From NCBI GenBank assembly GCA_022823465.1, contig JAJEHX010000005.1:140706-204705 (forward strand): a stretch of DNA of 64,000 nt. The letters run 5' to 3'. Each line of letters begins with the position of its first letter. Within the stretch, counting starts at the first letter, position 1. The stretch is from Candidatus Latescibacterota bacterium (lineage in GTDB: Bacteria > JAAXHH01). This document shows positions 28,103-36,715 of the stretch, piece after piece. Under the pieces are notes generated by a model. It was given only the letters and a program-made list of their open reading frames with translations, was not told the DNA's origin and searched no databases. Both the position numbers and the translations under genes were made by a program.

Positions 28103-29248
28103 TCAGGGGGCCGAGTACCATCGCCTCAATACCCGTTCCGCTTCCTTGTTCTGGGGGCTGAATTCCACCCTGTCCACGGTAATCCGGCTCGCATTGGGGT
28201 ACCATTTCCAGATGAACAACCCCCGGAACCAGGGCAACTGCCCAACGGACCTGAACAGGGCTTCGTAGGCGTTGACCTGCTCTTCCTGGTCGACCAGGTG
28301 GGTTTCCGGCTGCGGATCGCCGCTCCGGCGGCGCCTCCTCGGCGGCCATTCCCAGGGCCTTATGGTCGTCCCCGGCGTGTTCTTGTAACCGACTTCGGTA
28401 AAAAGAACGGGCTTGTCGTGTGTTGCCGACAACCGGCCGATCTGTTCGATATGAGGCTTCCACCCCGACATGATATCGGATACGCTCGGTCCGGTCCGGT
28501 CGGTCAGGGGAAAATACGCGTTGACGCCGATGTAATCAAGGTCGGGCCACAGTTCGACCACGTCGTAATCGCGGTACCAGTTCGCCGCGTAGGTGAGTTT
28601 CCCGGAATATACCGTCCTGATTTCCTTTATGAGCGATTTCCAGAATTCGGGACGGGATCGCACCGGATTGGACAGTTCGGTGGCGATGCAAAGGACGGCC
28701 ATTTCTTCGGCCTGGGCCAGTTCGGCATAGTGCAGGATAAAAGTCCGGTAATCCGCTTCCCACTGCCGCCACTCCGCTTCCGTTTCGAAATCGATCATTC
28801 CAACCCAGCCGTCATCCACGGGCCTGGTCAGCCAGAGATGGGGCTTGAGCATCAACCGGAAGCCCAGTTCTCTGGCTTTCCTGGCCGTAGTCCGCAACCC
28901 CTGGTCGGTCTCCCCCCAGAACCGTCCGCGCCGGTTCATCCGTACGGACGGTGTGGTGTGGTTCTCCATCCATCCAAAGGGGGTAAGCGCCAGCCATTCG
29001 ATGCCTAGTCCGCGCGCCTCGGGCAAAGCGTTTTCCGGCATCTCCCAGCGGCCGCCCACCCAGGAAACGCCCTTGTAGAAGTTTTCCAGCGCGAAGGGCG
29101 GGTCCTGTTCCGCCGGTCCGTTACCGGTTCGTTCCGCCGGGTCGTTTCCGGGCGTCCCGCCGTCCCCAACGGCTCGGCCGCACCAAAGGACGGTGCAGGC
29201 CAGCAGAACGACTGTGAGGCGTCTGGATAGCATGATGCAGGATAGCAT
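28103..29248 (-). CDS. Secreted GH113-like glycoside hydrolase
   Basis: A 381-residue TIM-barrel protein with a signal peptide (RRLTVVLLACTVLWCGRAVG). FYKGVSWVGGRWE, ALTPFGWMEN, LKPHLWL, the probable acid/base glutamate in CIATELSN and the nucleophile glutamate in FTEVGYKN are arranged as in GH113 beta-mannanase-like enzymes. A mature N-terminal linker contains a 24-bp in-frame duplication (29102-29149). Two ATG codons, 29248 and 29233, lie in duplicated 15-bp copies, so the exact start is ambiguous; neither has a clear ribosome-binding site. It follows pyrH by 22 nt. Substrate inferred only at the level of beta-mannosidic or related glycans. Confidence 0.75.
   Translation of the reverse strand: MLSCIMLSRRLTVVLLACTVLWCGRAVGDGGTPGNDPAERTGNGPAEQDPPFALENFYKGVSWVGGRWEMPENALPEARGLGIEWLALTPFGWMENHTTPSVRMNRRGRFWGETDQGLRTTARKARELGFRLMLKPHLWLTRPVDDGWVGMIDFETEAEWRQWEADYRTFILHYAELAQAEEMAVLCIATELSNPVRSRPEFWKSLIKEIRTVYSGKLTYAANWYRDYDVVELWPDLDYIGVNAYFPLTDRTGPSVSDIMSGWKPHIEQIGRLSATHDKPVLFTEVGYKNTPGTTIRPWEWPPRRRRRSGDPQPETHLVDQEEQVNAYEALFRSVGQLPWFRGLFIWKWYPNASRITVDRVEFSPQNKEAERVLRRWYSAP
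29102..29149. repeat. 24-bp in-frame duplication in the GH113-like linker
   Basis: Two imperfect copies (29102-29125 and 29126-29149) encode the repeated peptide GNDPAERT/GNGPAEQD just after the signal peptide. Confidence 0.75.
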
Positions 29249-29254
29249 GGTGAA
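29225..29254. repeat. 15-bp duplication carrying two start codons
   Basis: GGATAGCAT begins two adjacent 15-bp copies (29225-29239 and 29240-29254). Each supplies an in-frame minus-strand ATG (29233 and 29248) for the GH113-like gene, so the start region itself has been duplicated. Confidence 0.8.
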
Positions 29255-29270
29255 GGAATGGCCGCCGCGG

Positions 29271-30002
29271 TCAGGCAAACTGGTCCGAACCCCTTGTGAT
29301 GAGGGTGCCGAGGTCCTCGCCCCGGCAGATCCGTTCCATGGCGCCGGGGGAATTGAAGTCGAATACGTGTATCGGCAGTTTGTTGTCCCGGGCCAGGAGT
29401 ACGGCCGTCTGGTCCATTACCTTGAGATCGTGCTGGATGACCGAATCGTAGCTGATGACCTGGTATCTCCGGGCATCCGCGTTTTGCCGGGGATCGCTCG
29501 TGTAGATCCCGTCGGTGCCGTATTTGGCCGAAAGCAGGACTTCTGTCCGAAGCTCCAGGGCGCGCAGCACCGAAGGATAGTCCGTCGTCACGTATGGATT
29601 CCCGGTGCCGGCGGCCAGGAGGACGATGCGGCCATGCTCCAGATGCCGGATGGCCCTGAGCCGGATGTAGGGCTCGGCCACGGTGTTGATGGGAATGGCC
29701 GTCATGACCCGTACGTCGCCCGCCCCGCGGGAGGTCAGGGCGCCCCGGAGCATCATGCTGTTGATCACGGTCGCGATCATGCCGATATTGTCGGCCTCCG
29801 CACGCTCGATGCCCCAGTCCTGACCCAGATCGCCCTTGAAGATGTTGCCGCCTCCGGCCACGATCCCCACTTCGACCCCCGCGGCGTGCAGCTTCATGAC
29901 CTCGCTGGCGATGTACTCGATGGCGGAAGGATCGAATCCCCAGGGATTCTGCCCTGACAGCGCGCCTCCGCTGAGTTTGACCAATACTCGTTTGTAACGC
30001 AC
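29271..30002 (-). CDS. pyrH: Uridylate kinase (UMP kinase)
   Basis: Converts UMP to UDP. The 243-residue amino-acid-kinase-fold protein has KLSGGALSG (the usual glutamate of SGEAL is glycine here), VAGGGNIFKG, LTSRGAGDVRVMTAIP, RAIRHLEHGRIVLLAAGTGNPYVTTD-type segments and the KYGTDGIYTSDP loop. Length and order match bacterial PyrH hexamers. It sits 10 nt downstream of pncB and is separated from rpsB, tsf and frr, its usual neighbours. Identification is firm. Confidence 0.93.
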   Translation of the reverse strand: MRYKRVLVKLSGGALSGQNPWGFDPSAIEYIASEVMKLHAAGVEVGIVAGGGNIFKGDLGQDWGIERAEADNIGMIATVINSMMLRGALTSRGAGDVRVMTAIPINTVAEPYIRLRAIRHLEHGRIVLLAAGTGNPYVTTDYPSVLRALELRTEVLLSAKYGTDGIYTSDPRQNADARRYQVISYDSVIQHDLKVMDQTAVLLARDNKLPIHVFDFNSPGAMERICRGEDLGTLITRGSDQFA

Positions 30003-30012
30003 GGATCCTCCT

Positions 30013-31356
30013 TTATCGATTGGGCGACAGGCGTGAACTGAATCGGACGGGATAGGCTGCCGCGCCCTTCAGTCGTTTATATCGTTCAGGGAGGCTGTCC
30101 AGCTGCGACGATGCCCTGTGCCCGGCCGAATCGAGATCCTGCATCGGACCGGTAAGCCCGCCGTTCCGTATGACGCATTCGAGCAGGGGTTCCCACTCCG
30201 GGGATCCGGCTGGTTCGTCGTCCCGGGTTACCCGATCCTCAAGGAACTCCCCCTGCTTGCCACGAAGCCTCCATACCTGCTTGGCATATGGCCGGGTCTG
30301 TTTCCCCGCGCTCCGTTTGAATACCGGCCTCGTGCCGGCAGGGGATTCAAGCTCGCACAGCTTGTAGACCCCGCTCAGGGACGGCGCGTCCGGCGAATTG
30401 ACGAGTTCGTTGCCCACGCCGAATAGATCCACGGGTACCCCGCTTTCGATCAGATCTGCGATTCTGTATTCGTTCAGGTCGCCGCTGAGCATGATCCTGG
30501 TTTCCGTCATACCAGCCTCGTTCAGGATGCTGCGTACCCGCCCGGCTTGTTCGGCCAGGTCGCCGCTGTCGAGACGCACGCCCTTCAGTGACGGTCCGAT
30601 ACGGGTCGCCAACCGGGCGGCTTCGATCGGGTCGTAGGTATCCAGCAGTAAAGTAGTGCTGCCGGGAAAGACGCGATGATAGGCGCGGAAGGCCTCCATT
30701 TCGCTTTCAAAAGTCATGATCCAGGAGTGAGCGGCGGTCCCGTACACGTTAATCCCGAACAGTCGTCCCGCCTCCACGTTGGACGTTCCGATGCACCCCC
30801 CGATGAATGCCGCGCGCGCCGCCAGAAGTCCCGCCTCGGGGCCGTGTCCCCGACGGCTTCCGAATTCAACGACGCCCCTGCCTGCCGCGGCCCCTACGAT
30901 GCGCGCCGCTTTCGTAGCCACCAGGGTCTGGTGGTTAATCGTAGCCAGCAGAAAAGTCTCTACGATCTGGGCCTCGACAATCGGCGCCGTGATCCGAATC
31001 AGCGGTTCACCGGCGAAAACCAATGTTCCTTCGGGAACGGCCCAGAGCTCTCCCGTAAAACGAAACGAAGCCAGAAAATCGAAAAACCGGGCCGGAATGT
31101 GTTCGAAGGGCGGCAGCGTCTTCAGATGAGCGATGTCTTCGGCCGAAAACCTGAGCGCGAGCAGATAGTCGACGGCCTGCCGCAACCCGGCCGCAACGAG
31201 CCAGGAACGCTGAACCGGCAGGTCCCTGACGAACAACTCGAAAGTGGCGCTTTCCCGGCGGTCGTTCGCGAAATAACCGGCCGCCATCGTGAGTTCGTAC
31301 AGGTCGGTTGCCAGCGAAGGCGACCAGTGGATCGGGCAGGAGCCCGTCTGGCGCAT
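30013..31356 (-). CDS. pncB: Nicotinate phosphoribosyltransferase
   Basis: First step of NAD salvage from nicotinate (Preiss-Handler pathway). The 447-residue product has the N-terminal TDLYELTMAAGYF characteristic of the family, EFGSRRGHGPEAG, the phosphorylated histidine in GTAAHSW, RLDSGDL and VGNELVNSPDAPSL (phosphoribosyl-binding loop). GAGGG precedes the ATG by 8 nt. It lies between fabV and pyrH on the minus strand, all closely spaced. Identification is firm. Confidence 0.93.
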   Translation of the reverse strand: MRQTGSCPIHWSPSLATDLYELTMAAGYFANDRRESATFELFVRDLPVQRSWLVAAGLRQAVDYLLALRFSAEDIAHLKTLPPFEHIPARFFDFLASFRFTGELWAVPEGTLVFAGEPLIRITAPIVEAQIVETFLLATINHQTLVATKAARIVGAAAGRGVVEFGSRRGHGPEAGLLAARAAFIGGCIGTSNVEAGRLFGINVYGTAAHSWIMTFESEMEAFRAYHRVFPGSTTLLLDTYDPIEAARLATRIGPSLKGVRLDSGDLAEQAGRVRSILNEAGMTETRIMLSGDLNEYRIADLIESGVPVDLFGVGNELVNSPDAPSLSGVYKLCELESPAGTRPVFKRSAGKQTRPYAKQVWRLRGKQGEFLEDRVTRDDEPAGSPEWEPLLECVIRNGGLTGPMQDLDSAGHRASSQLDSLPERYKRLKGAAAYPVRFSSRLSPNR

Positions 31357-31403
31357 GTGGATCGGCCCTCAGAAACCCGGCGCCTGGTATATGGCGCCGT
31401 CCG

Positions 31404-32642
31404 CTATATCACCGCTTCCATTTCTACCGGTTCGTCATACGCCATGCCGTCCACTTCGAAGCCGAACAGCTGCCGGAAACCCCGTTTGTATGTATCGTAG
31501 TCGGTCAGGGCGCGAAAGTTGTCCGTAGTAATCGTCGGCCAGACTTCATCGATCTCCCGCTGAACCGACGCGCCGAGCTCCAGATCATCGAGGCGGATGC
31601 GGTCCTCTCCGTCGACGGACGGCGTCCCGCCCGGACCGATGTGATCGTCGAACAGCCTGACCATCTGGTGGATCGGGTCCTCGTGCAGGCCCCGTTCCCG
31701 CATAATGCGGTACAGCAGGCTGATGTACAGGGGGACGACCGGGATCGCGGCCGAAGCCTGGGTAATCACGGCCTTGTTTACCGACACCAGGGCCCTTCCG
31801 CCGACGGTTGACTGCAGCCGGCCGTTGATCGTCTTCGTGGTCTGTTCCAGATCCTCCTTCGCGCGGCCGATGGTCCCGCTCCGGTAGATAGGCCAGGTAA
31901 GAGAGGGGCCGATGTACGAGAACGGAACGACCCGGGCGCCGTCCGCCAGCAACCCGGCTTCCAGCAAGGCCTCGATCCATCGGTTCAGGTCGTCGCCTCC
32001 CATGACGCCCACCGTCCCTCGTATGCCTTCGTCCGAAGCCGGTTCCACGGAGACCTCGCTTATGACCTCGCGGTTCAGGTCGATGGTCTTACCCACGTAG
32101 GTTTCCCCGATGGGGCTGAGAACGGATTGGTATATTTCCCCGGTATCGGGATCCGTGCGCTTGGGGGAGGCCAGGCTGTAAATGACCACGTCCACCTCGC
32201 CCAGTCGGGATTCGACGAGTTCCACGGTCTTCCGCTTTATCTCATGGGAATAGGCATCGCCGTTGACGTTGGCCGAAATCAGCCCGTTTTCCGTCGCGTA
32301 TCTTTGGAAAGCCGCGGTGTTGTAGAATCCCGGCGTGCCGCTTTTGGTACCGCTGGCCTCGCGTTCGAAGAAAACGCCCACCGTGCCGGCGCCGTACATC
32401 GCACCCGCCGCTATCCGCGCGGCCAGTCCGTATCCGGTGGAAGCGCCGATCACCAGTACGCGGAGCGGTCCGCCGCCGTTTTGCCGGCCGGCCTGGTCAG
32501 CCGGCGCAGCCTGGACAGCCGGGGCGGTGCGGGCGGCACGGGCAACCTGGATCTGGGTATTGACGTTCGCCTCGCATCCGGCGGGATGCGCCGTGGTACA
32601 GATAAACCCTCGGATGCGTGGCTTGACTACGGCCATGGCCAT
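31404..32642 (-). CDS. fabV: Trans-2-enoyl-CoA/ACP reductase FabV
   Basis: NADH-dependent enoyl reductase of type II fatty acid synthesis, generally insensitive to triclosan. The 412-residue protein starts with the FabV hallmark VKPRIRGFICTTAHPAGCE and has the cofactor motif GASTGYGLA, VDVVIYSLASP and the active-site Y-x8-K in YRSGTIGRAK. The region before the cofactor fold contains an alanine/glutamine-rich linker (VARAARTAPAVQAAPADQAG), about ten residues longer than usual and built partly by an 18-bp duplication (32490-32525). GGAAGG precedes the ATG at 32642. No fabI or fabK is visible here. Confidence 0.93.
   Translation of the reverse strand: MAMAVVKPRIRGFICTTAHPAGCEANVNTQIQVARAARTAPAVQAAPADQAGRQNGGGPLRVLVIGASTGYGLAARIAAGAMYGAGTVGVFFEREASGTKSGTPGFYNTAAFQRYATENGLISANVNGDAYSHEIKRKTVELVESRLGEVDVVIYSLASPKRTDPDTGEIYQSVLSPIGETYVGKTIDLNREVISEVSVEPASDEGIRGTVGVMGGDDLNRWIEALLEAGLLADGARVVPFSYIGPSLTWPIYRSGTIGRAKEDLEQTTKTINGRLQSTVGGRALVSVNKAVITQASAAIPVVPLYISLLYRIMRERGLHEDPIHQMVRLFDDHIGPGGTPSVDGEDRIRLDDLELGASVQREIDEVWPTITTDNFRALTDYDTYKRGFRQLFGFEVDGMAYDEPVEMEAVI
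32490..32525. repeat. 18-bp in-frame duplication in the FabV linker
   Basis: Two adjacent 18-bp copies (32490-32507 and 32508-32525; 15 of 18 positions equal) encode APADQA and APAVQA in the low-complexity linker of FabV. Confidence 0.75.
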
Positions 32643-32673
32643 GTGAACTGTTCCTTCCTGGTGTAAGAGACTA

Positions 32674-33516
32674 TTAGATGGGCACCGGAGTCGCGCACCT
32701 GCGGTCAAATGACATGGCCTCGCGGTAACCGCAGGACAGGGCCAGGCCCCTGACCTGGTCGAAATCTCTGCCGATGTCTTCCACGACGTGGGCGTCGGAA
32801 GCCGTCGTAATGGCAATCCCCCGATGGGCGCAAGCCTCCAGCAGAGGGCGTTCCGGGTAAATCCTGCCCACGGGTTTTCGTATGCCCGCCGAGCTGATTT
32901 CCACGCAGAGGCCCTCCTGGCCGCTCACCTGCTCGGCGAAGGCGTCGTACAGGTCCGTGACGTCGCCCTCGGGCATGTGCCCCATCACCTTGATCAGGTC
33001 GGGGTGGGACATGGAATCGAAACACCCGGTCTGCACGGCCTGTCCCAGCAGGCGGAAGTAGTCCCGGTAGGCCTGGTCCACCGATCGGCGGTCCCACTCG
33101 TCCGCCATGGACTCCAGGTCGAATCCCCAGTCCCCGATCCAGTGCACGGAGCCCAGGACGAAATCCCAGGGATACCCTTCGACGATCCTTTCGATGACCG
33201 GTTCCTTGCCCTCGATGTAATCCATCTCGATGCCGGTCTTGATGGGCAGCCCCTCCCGGCGCGCGGACTGGAGCAGGTCCACATATTCGTCCATGTCGTA
33301 GAAGCACTTCTCATCGGACCAGGGCCGGTCCACGATCTCCTTTGCCTGCACAAAATGGTACACATGCTCCGTTATGGTGATTTCCTGTACGCCGTGTTCG
33401 GCCGCCGAGGCCGCGAACAGATGCATGGTCTCCATGGGATCCGTCCCATCGGGCCGGGTATCGGGCGTCCTGCCGAAGGGGTAGTAATTCTCTACGTGCA
33501 TGTGGTAATCGAGCAT
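32674..33516 (-). CDS. PHP-domain phosphoesterase (histidinol-phosphatase-like)
   Basis: A 280-residue PHP-fold metal-dependent hydrolase. Metal-binding motifs are visible: DYHMHVENY at the start, ITEHVYHF, GIEMDYIEGKE, LGSVHWIG, MSHPDL and TASDAHV near the C-terminus. HisK/HisJ histidinol phosphatases have this layout, but PHP proteins also hydrolyse other phosphoesters and no his genes are nearby. GAGG precedes the ATG. It is the first gene of the minus-strand run fabV-pncB-pyrH and has a promoter at 33578-33606. Confidence 0.82.
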   Translation of the reverse strand: MLDYHMHVENYYPFGRTPDTRPDGTDPMETMHLFAASAAEHGVQEITITEHVYHFVQAKEIVDRPWSDEKCFYDMDEYVDLLQSARREGLPIKTGIEMDYIEGKEPVIERIVEGYPWDFVLGSVHWIGDWGFDLESMADEWDRRSVDQAYRDYFRLLGQAVQTGCFDSMSHPDLIKVMGHMPEGDVTDLYDAFAEQVSGQEGLCVEISSAGIRKPVGRIYPERPLLEACAHRGIAITTASDAHVVEDIGRDFDQVRGLALSCGYREAMSFDRRCATPVPI

Positions 33517-33577
33517 GATTCAACCTCGGAGGCGCGGGAGGAATCGAATCCGCAGACACAGGTTGCGATCGCTGGTA

Positions 33578-33606
33578 ATGATAAGCAGTGTCCGCCGTAA
33601 AATCAA
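33578..33606 (-). promoter_or_regulatory. Promoter for the PHP-fabV-pncB-pyrH run
   Basis: On the minus strand: -35 TTGATT (33606-33601), 17-nt spacer, -10 TATCAT (33583-33578); predicted leader about 55 nt. Confidence 0.6.
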
Positions 33607-33631
33607 ACCAATTCTGGGGGCGGCGTATGGC

Positions 33632-33660
33632 TTGACAGAGCCCTCCGGGTTTTCTAATTT
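33632..33660 (+). promoter_or_regulatory. Promoter for trmB
   Basis: -35 TTGACA (33632-33637), 17-nt spacer, -10 TAATTT (33655-33660). Transcription would start near 33667. It lies back to back with the PHP promoter in the same 162-nt gap. Confidence 0.62.
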
Positions 33661-33678
33661 GCCCGGTGAAACGTCCGA

Positions 33679-34353
33679 GTGGCCACGTTCATCTTCCAGT
33701 ATCTTGCCATGGATCAAATGACCCTCCCATCCGAACTTCGTCAACCCACGGCTGCAGCCGGAGAGGTGGAATTCCGCATAAGGGAAAACGAGGACCAGGT
33801 CCGTTGGGACCGGTTTTTCGACAATGGCAGGCCGGTGGAGGTCGAGATCGGTTGCGGCAAGGGCCGCTTCATCATCAATTCCGCCGTGGCATATCCCGAA
33901 ATCAACTACATCGGCATAGAGCGGGCCCTGCGCTACTTCCGCATCATGAAGGAACGGGTGGTCCGGCGGGACCTGACCAACATCCGCCTCTTGCGGGATG
34001 ACGCCGTGTATTTCGTAGAGAGATTCATACCCGACGGGGCAGTATCGGCCTATCACGTCTACTTCCCCGACCCCTGGCCGAAGAAGCGTCATCGGAAACG
34101 CCGTTTGTTCAATGCCCGGTTCCTGGAGGAGATCAAACGCACGCTGGCAACGGGCGGCACCCTCGACTTCGCCACGGATTACGTCGAATACTACGAGGAA
34201 ATCCTGGCCCTGCTCGAAGTGACGGACGGTTTGGCTGCGCTGGAGGACACGCCCGAACGGGTCAGGGAACTCGGCGGCGACCTGACCAATTTCGAAACGA
34301 AGTATACCGCGGAAGGCCGGGCGATTCACCGCGGCGCATACGTCAGGATCTGA
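33679..34353 (+). CDS. trmB: tRNA (guanine-N7-)-methyltransferase TrmB
   Basis: Methylates G46 in the variable loop of tRNAs. The product (224 residues from the GTG at 33679) has the SAM motif VEIGCGKGRF and the family's signature YFPDPWPKKRHRKRRL. The GTG has a GGTGA ribosome-binding sequence 9 nt upstream, but the predicted transcription start (about 33667) would cut into that sequence; in-frame ATGs at 33709 and 33718 are alternatives lacking good sites. Immediately after the stop lies a duplicated GC-rich segment (34352-34411). Confidence 0.9.
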   Translation: MATFIFQYLAMDQMTLPSELRQPTAAAGEVEFRIRENEDQVRWDRFFDNGRPVEVEIGCGKGRFIINSAVAYPEINYIGIERALRYFRIMKERVVRRDLTNIRLLRDDAVYFVERFIPDGAVSAYHVYFPDPWPKKRHRKRRLFNARFLEEIKRTLATGGTLDFATDYVEYYEEILALLEVTDGLAALEDTPERVRELGGDLTNFETKYTAEGRAIHRGAYVRI

Positions 34354-34411
34354 CCGGCCAGGCCGGCTTGCCGCCGCTTGGTCGACCAGGCCAGCTTGCC
34401 GTCGCCTGACC
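34352..34411. repeat. Imperfect tandem duplication starting in the trmB stop codon
   Basis: Copy 1 (34352-34383) starts within TGA; copy 2 (34384-34411) is the same segment with a 4-nt deletion and several substitutions. Both contain GACC...AGGCC.GCTTGCCG.CGC. The period is 32 bp. Confidence 0.75.
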
Positions 34412-34475
34412 GGCAAGATCAACATACTTCGACACGGCCGGTCATCAGACCCGGTCCCATTGAAAGGAAAACCCC

Positions 34476-34934
34476 ATGCTTAAGGCAGGCGATCCAGCAC
34501 CCGATTTCACGATGGAGGCGGACAAGGGCGGAAGCGTTTCGCTCAAGGACCTTAGAGGAAAGCCGGTCGTGTTGTACTGGTATCCCAAAGACGACACGCC
34601 CGGATGCACCCGGGAGTCCTGCGCCTTCAGGGACCACTACCCCACGTTTCAGGACCGGGATGTCCAGGTCTTCGGCGTCAGTTGCGACGACATCCCTTCC
34701 CATGAGAAATTCAGTGCGAAGTTCGATCTGCCCTTCCCGCTGCTGAGCGATACGGACACCTCCGTATCCACGGCGTACGGAGTCTACAAGGAGAAGACGA
34801 ACTACGGCCGGAAGTACATGGGCATTGAGCGAACGACCTTCGTCATCGACGGGGAAGGCCGGATTTCCAGGATCTTTCGCAACGTGAAGGTGGACGGGCA
34901 CGTCGAGAAGGTGCTGGACGAAGTGTCCGGCTGA
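34476..34934 (+). CDS. bcp: Thioredoxin-dependent peroxiredoxin, Bcp/PrxQ type
   Basis: Reduces hydroperoxides in the cytoplasm. The 152-residue protein has the Bcp motif YPKDDTPGCTRESCAFRD, in which the first cysteine is the peroxidatic and the second (five residues later) the resolving one, and ERTTFVIDGEG. GAAAGGAAA precedes the ATG. It follows trmB on the same strand after 122 nt. Confidence 0.92.
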   Translation: MLKAGDPAPDFTMEADKGGSVSLKDLRGKPVVLYWYPKDDTPGCTRESCAFRDHYPTFQDRDVQVFGVSCDDIPSHEKFSAKFDLPFPLLSDTDTSVSTAYGVYKEKTNYGRKYMGIERTTFVIDGEGRISRIFRNVKVDGHVEKVLDEVSG

Positions 34935-34954
34935 AGCCTGCTGAATCTGATGTC

Positions 34955-35005
34955 CCGAAGCGGACTGATGTGGTCAATGTTGCGCGGCATGTCGTGACGC
35001 TTCGG
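34955..35005. other. Inverted repeat between convergent genes
   Basis: CCGAAGCG (34955-34962) and CGCTTCGG (34998-35005) are exact inverted copies separated by 35 nt in the 99-nt gap between the convergent bcp and sugar-isomerase-like genes. There is no T-run; a terminator role is possible but unproven. Confidence 0.35.
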
Positions 35006-35033
35006 CATGTACCTCGGAGGCCATAGACGGACG

Positions 35034-35900
35034 CTACAGCATATACCGCTTCAGGTGCGCCCGCGCGCGGACGAAGCCCTCTTCTTCCAGTTCCCAGGAA
35101 CCGTAGTACCGCCCGTCCTCGTGCTCGATGCTCAGAATGCCTTTGTAACCGAAGTCCTCGAGCCGTTTCACGATGCGCGCCCAGTCGGCCAGCCCTTCGC
35201 CGGGTATGCAATACCGCCAGTAGCCTTCGCCAAAGGCGACCCGGGAATCGAAGGAGGGTTTGATCCTGCCATACAAATAGAGCGCTTCTTCGTCGAAGAC
35301 GGTGTCCTTGGCGTGCACGTGGTGGGCCCGGTGTCCGAACTCCGTCAGGAAACGCATCGGATCGACGCCCAGCCTGATCAGGTGCGAGGGGTCGTAGTTG
35401 ATCCCGAAGGCGGGAGACGGACAGGCTTCGAACATGGCGCGAAGCATCTCCGGCGTAGCGCCGATTCGCTCATGGTGCGTAGATCCCCCGGGCCAGCCCT
35501 CGAGGGCGATGGTCGCTCCCCTGGATTCGGCAAAATCAACGATGGCGGGCATGGTGCGCTTCCATTGCTGGAAAGTCGCATCGCGGCCCTGGGCAGGATC
35601 GACGGGCGCCGGTGCCACGTAGAACATGTTGGTCACGCCATGATCCACCGCGCGCTGTATGGAGTCCCTGGACGCGCCAAGGGCCTGATCACGCTGACCG
35701 GAATTATCGCTCAGCAGTTCCGTGCCCGCGACCAGGTCCACCTGGCCGATGGCCACGCCGTGTGCCTCGGCGGTGCGGACCATGTCTCCGTCGATCCGGG
35801 ACACGTCGATCGTATCGAACCCCTTTTCGGCCATCCACGCGCATACCGATTCGAAGGGCATCTCGTTCAAACGGCCCGTAGTGCGGATCCCCACTCTCAT
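35034..35900 (-). CDS. Sugar phosphate isomerase/epimerase-like TIM barrel protein
   Basis: A 288-residue member of the xylose isomerase-like (AP endonuclease 2 fold) family. Probable metal ligands are in IALEGWPG, INYDPSH, HHVHAKD and LSIEHED, the usual Glu-Asp-His-Glu set. Proteins of this type often accompany Gfo/Idh oxidoreductases in sugar and inositol catabolism, though none is adjacent here. GAAGGAG precedes the ATG. It is divergent from bioY and convergent with bcp. Substrate unknown. Confidence 0.82.
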   Translation of the reverse strand: MRVGIRTTGRLNEMPFESVCAWMAEKGFDTIDVSRIDGDMVRTAEAHGVAIGQVDLVAGTELLSDNSGQRDQALGASRDSIQRAVDHGVTNMFYVAPAPVDPAQGRDATFQQWKRTMPAIVDFAESRGATIALEGWPGGSTHHERIGATPEMLRAMFEACPSPAFGINYDPSHLIRLGVDPMRFLTEFGHRAHHVHAKDTVFDEEALYLYGRIKPSFDSRVAFGEGYWRYCIPGEGLADWARIVKRLEDFGYKGILSIEHEDGRYYGSWELEEEGFVRARAHLKRYML

Positions 35901-35950
35901 CGTGATACTCCTTCAGGTTTGAAAAACGTCGCAGGTATAAGAAAACGTAG

Positions 35951-35978
35951 TTGACACAACCGCCGGTCAATGTATATG
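35951..35978 (+). promoter_or_regulatory. Promoter for bioY
   Basis: -35 TTGACA (35951-35956), 16-nt spacer, -10 TATATG (35973-35978). The leader to the TTG start of bioY would be about 90 nt. I could not recognise a BirA- or BioR-type operator in it. Confidence 0.58.
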
Positions 35979-36075
35979 AACCCGCATGGGGTGGCAAGGC
36001 AAAGCCGCCTCTCGAAAAAGCACAGGAAATCCGACTCGATCGGACCGACAGATCGGAACAATAGAAAGGCTTTAA

Positions 36076-36627
36076 TTGACCAGGAACGTACGGCTGGCCA
36101 CGGCCTCGCTGATGGCGGCGCTCACCGCGGTGAGCGCATATATAACGCTGCCCATAGGTCCCGTGCCGATCACGATGCAGACCTGCTTCGTGCTGATCTC
36201 CGGGGCCGTGCTCGGGAGCCGCTGGGGCGCCGGCAGCCAGATCGTCTACGTATGTCTCGGCCTGGCGGGCATGCCGGTCTTCGCGGGGGGCATGAGCGGT
36301 CCGGCCGTCGTGCTGTCGCCCACCTTCGGGTATCTCGTCGGCTTTGTGATCGGCGCGTTCCTGACAGGGTTGTACGTGGAACGATTCACAAGGAAAAGCG
36401 TTATTCATCTGTCCGCCGGCATGCTGATCGGCCAGGCCGCCATCTTCGGGTGCGGCCTGTCGTACCTGTATGCCTACTTCAACCTGTACGCGGGCGTGGA
36501 GACCACCTGGCCCGCCACACTGGCCGCCGGCCTGCTCCCCTTCATCCCTTTCGGCCTGGTCAAACTCGTCCTCGCTGTGTCCGTGACGCGCGTCCTGTCG
36601 AAGTACATCCGGCTGGAAAACCCTTGA
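36076..36627 (+). CDS. bioY: Biotin transporter substrate-binding subunit BioY
   Basis: S component of an ECF-type biotin uptake system. The 183-residue protein has six hydrophobic helices and the family segments LPIGPVPITMQTCFVLISG and GLAGMPVFAGG. Translation starts at TTG (36076) with AAAGG 6 nt upstream. No ecfA or ecfT lies nearby, so it either works alone, as some BioY proteins do, or shares energising subunits. The stop is followed by a 33-bp-period direct repeat (36637-36697). Confidence 0.92.
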   Translation: MTRNVRLATASLMAALTAVSAYITLPIGPVPITMQTCFVLISGAVLGSRWGAGSQIVYVCLGLAGMPVFAGGMSGPAVVLSPTFGYLVGFVIGAFLTGLYVERFTRKSVIHLSAGMLIGQAAIFGCGLSYLYAYFNLYAGVETTWPATLAAGLLPFIPFGLVKLVLAVSVTRVLSKYIRLENP

Positions 36628-36636
36628 GCCGCCCGT

Positions 36637-36697
36637 CCGGTTGTGCGCGCTCCCCGGCACATCGATCGCCCGGTTGTGCGCACTCCCCGGCACATCG
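36637..36697. repeat. 33-bp-period direct repeat after bioY
   Basis: Two 28-bp copies (36637-36664 and 36670-36697) differ at a single base; core TTGTGCGC.CTCCCCGG. The array starts 9 bp past the bioY stop and ends 18 bp before the -35 of the next gene's promoter. Confidence 0.88.
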
Positions 36698-36715
36698 TCT
36701 CGACGTACCCTGTTA

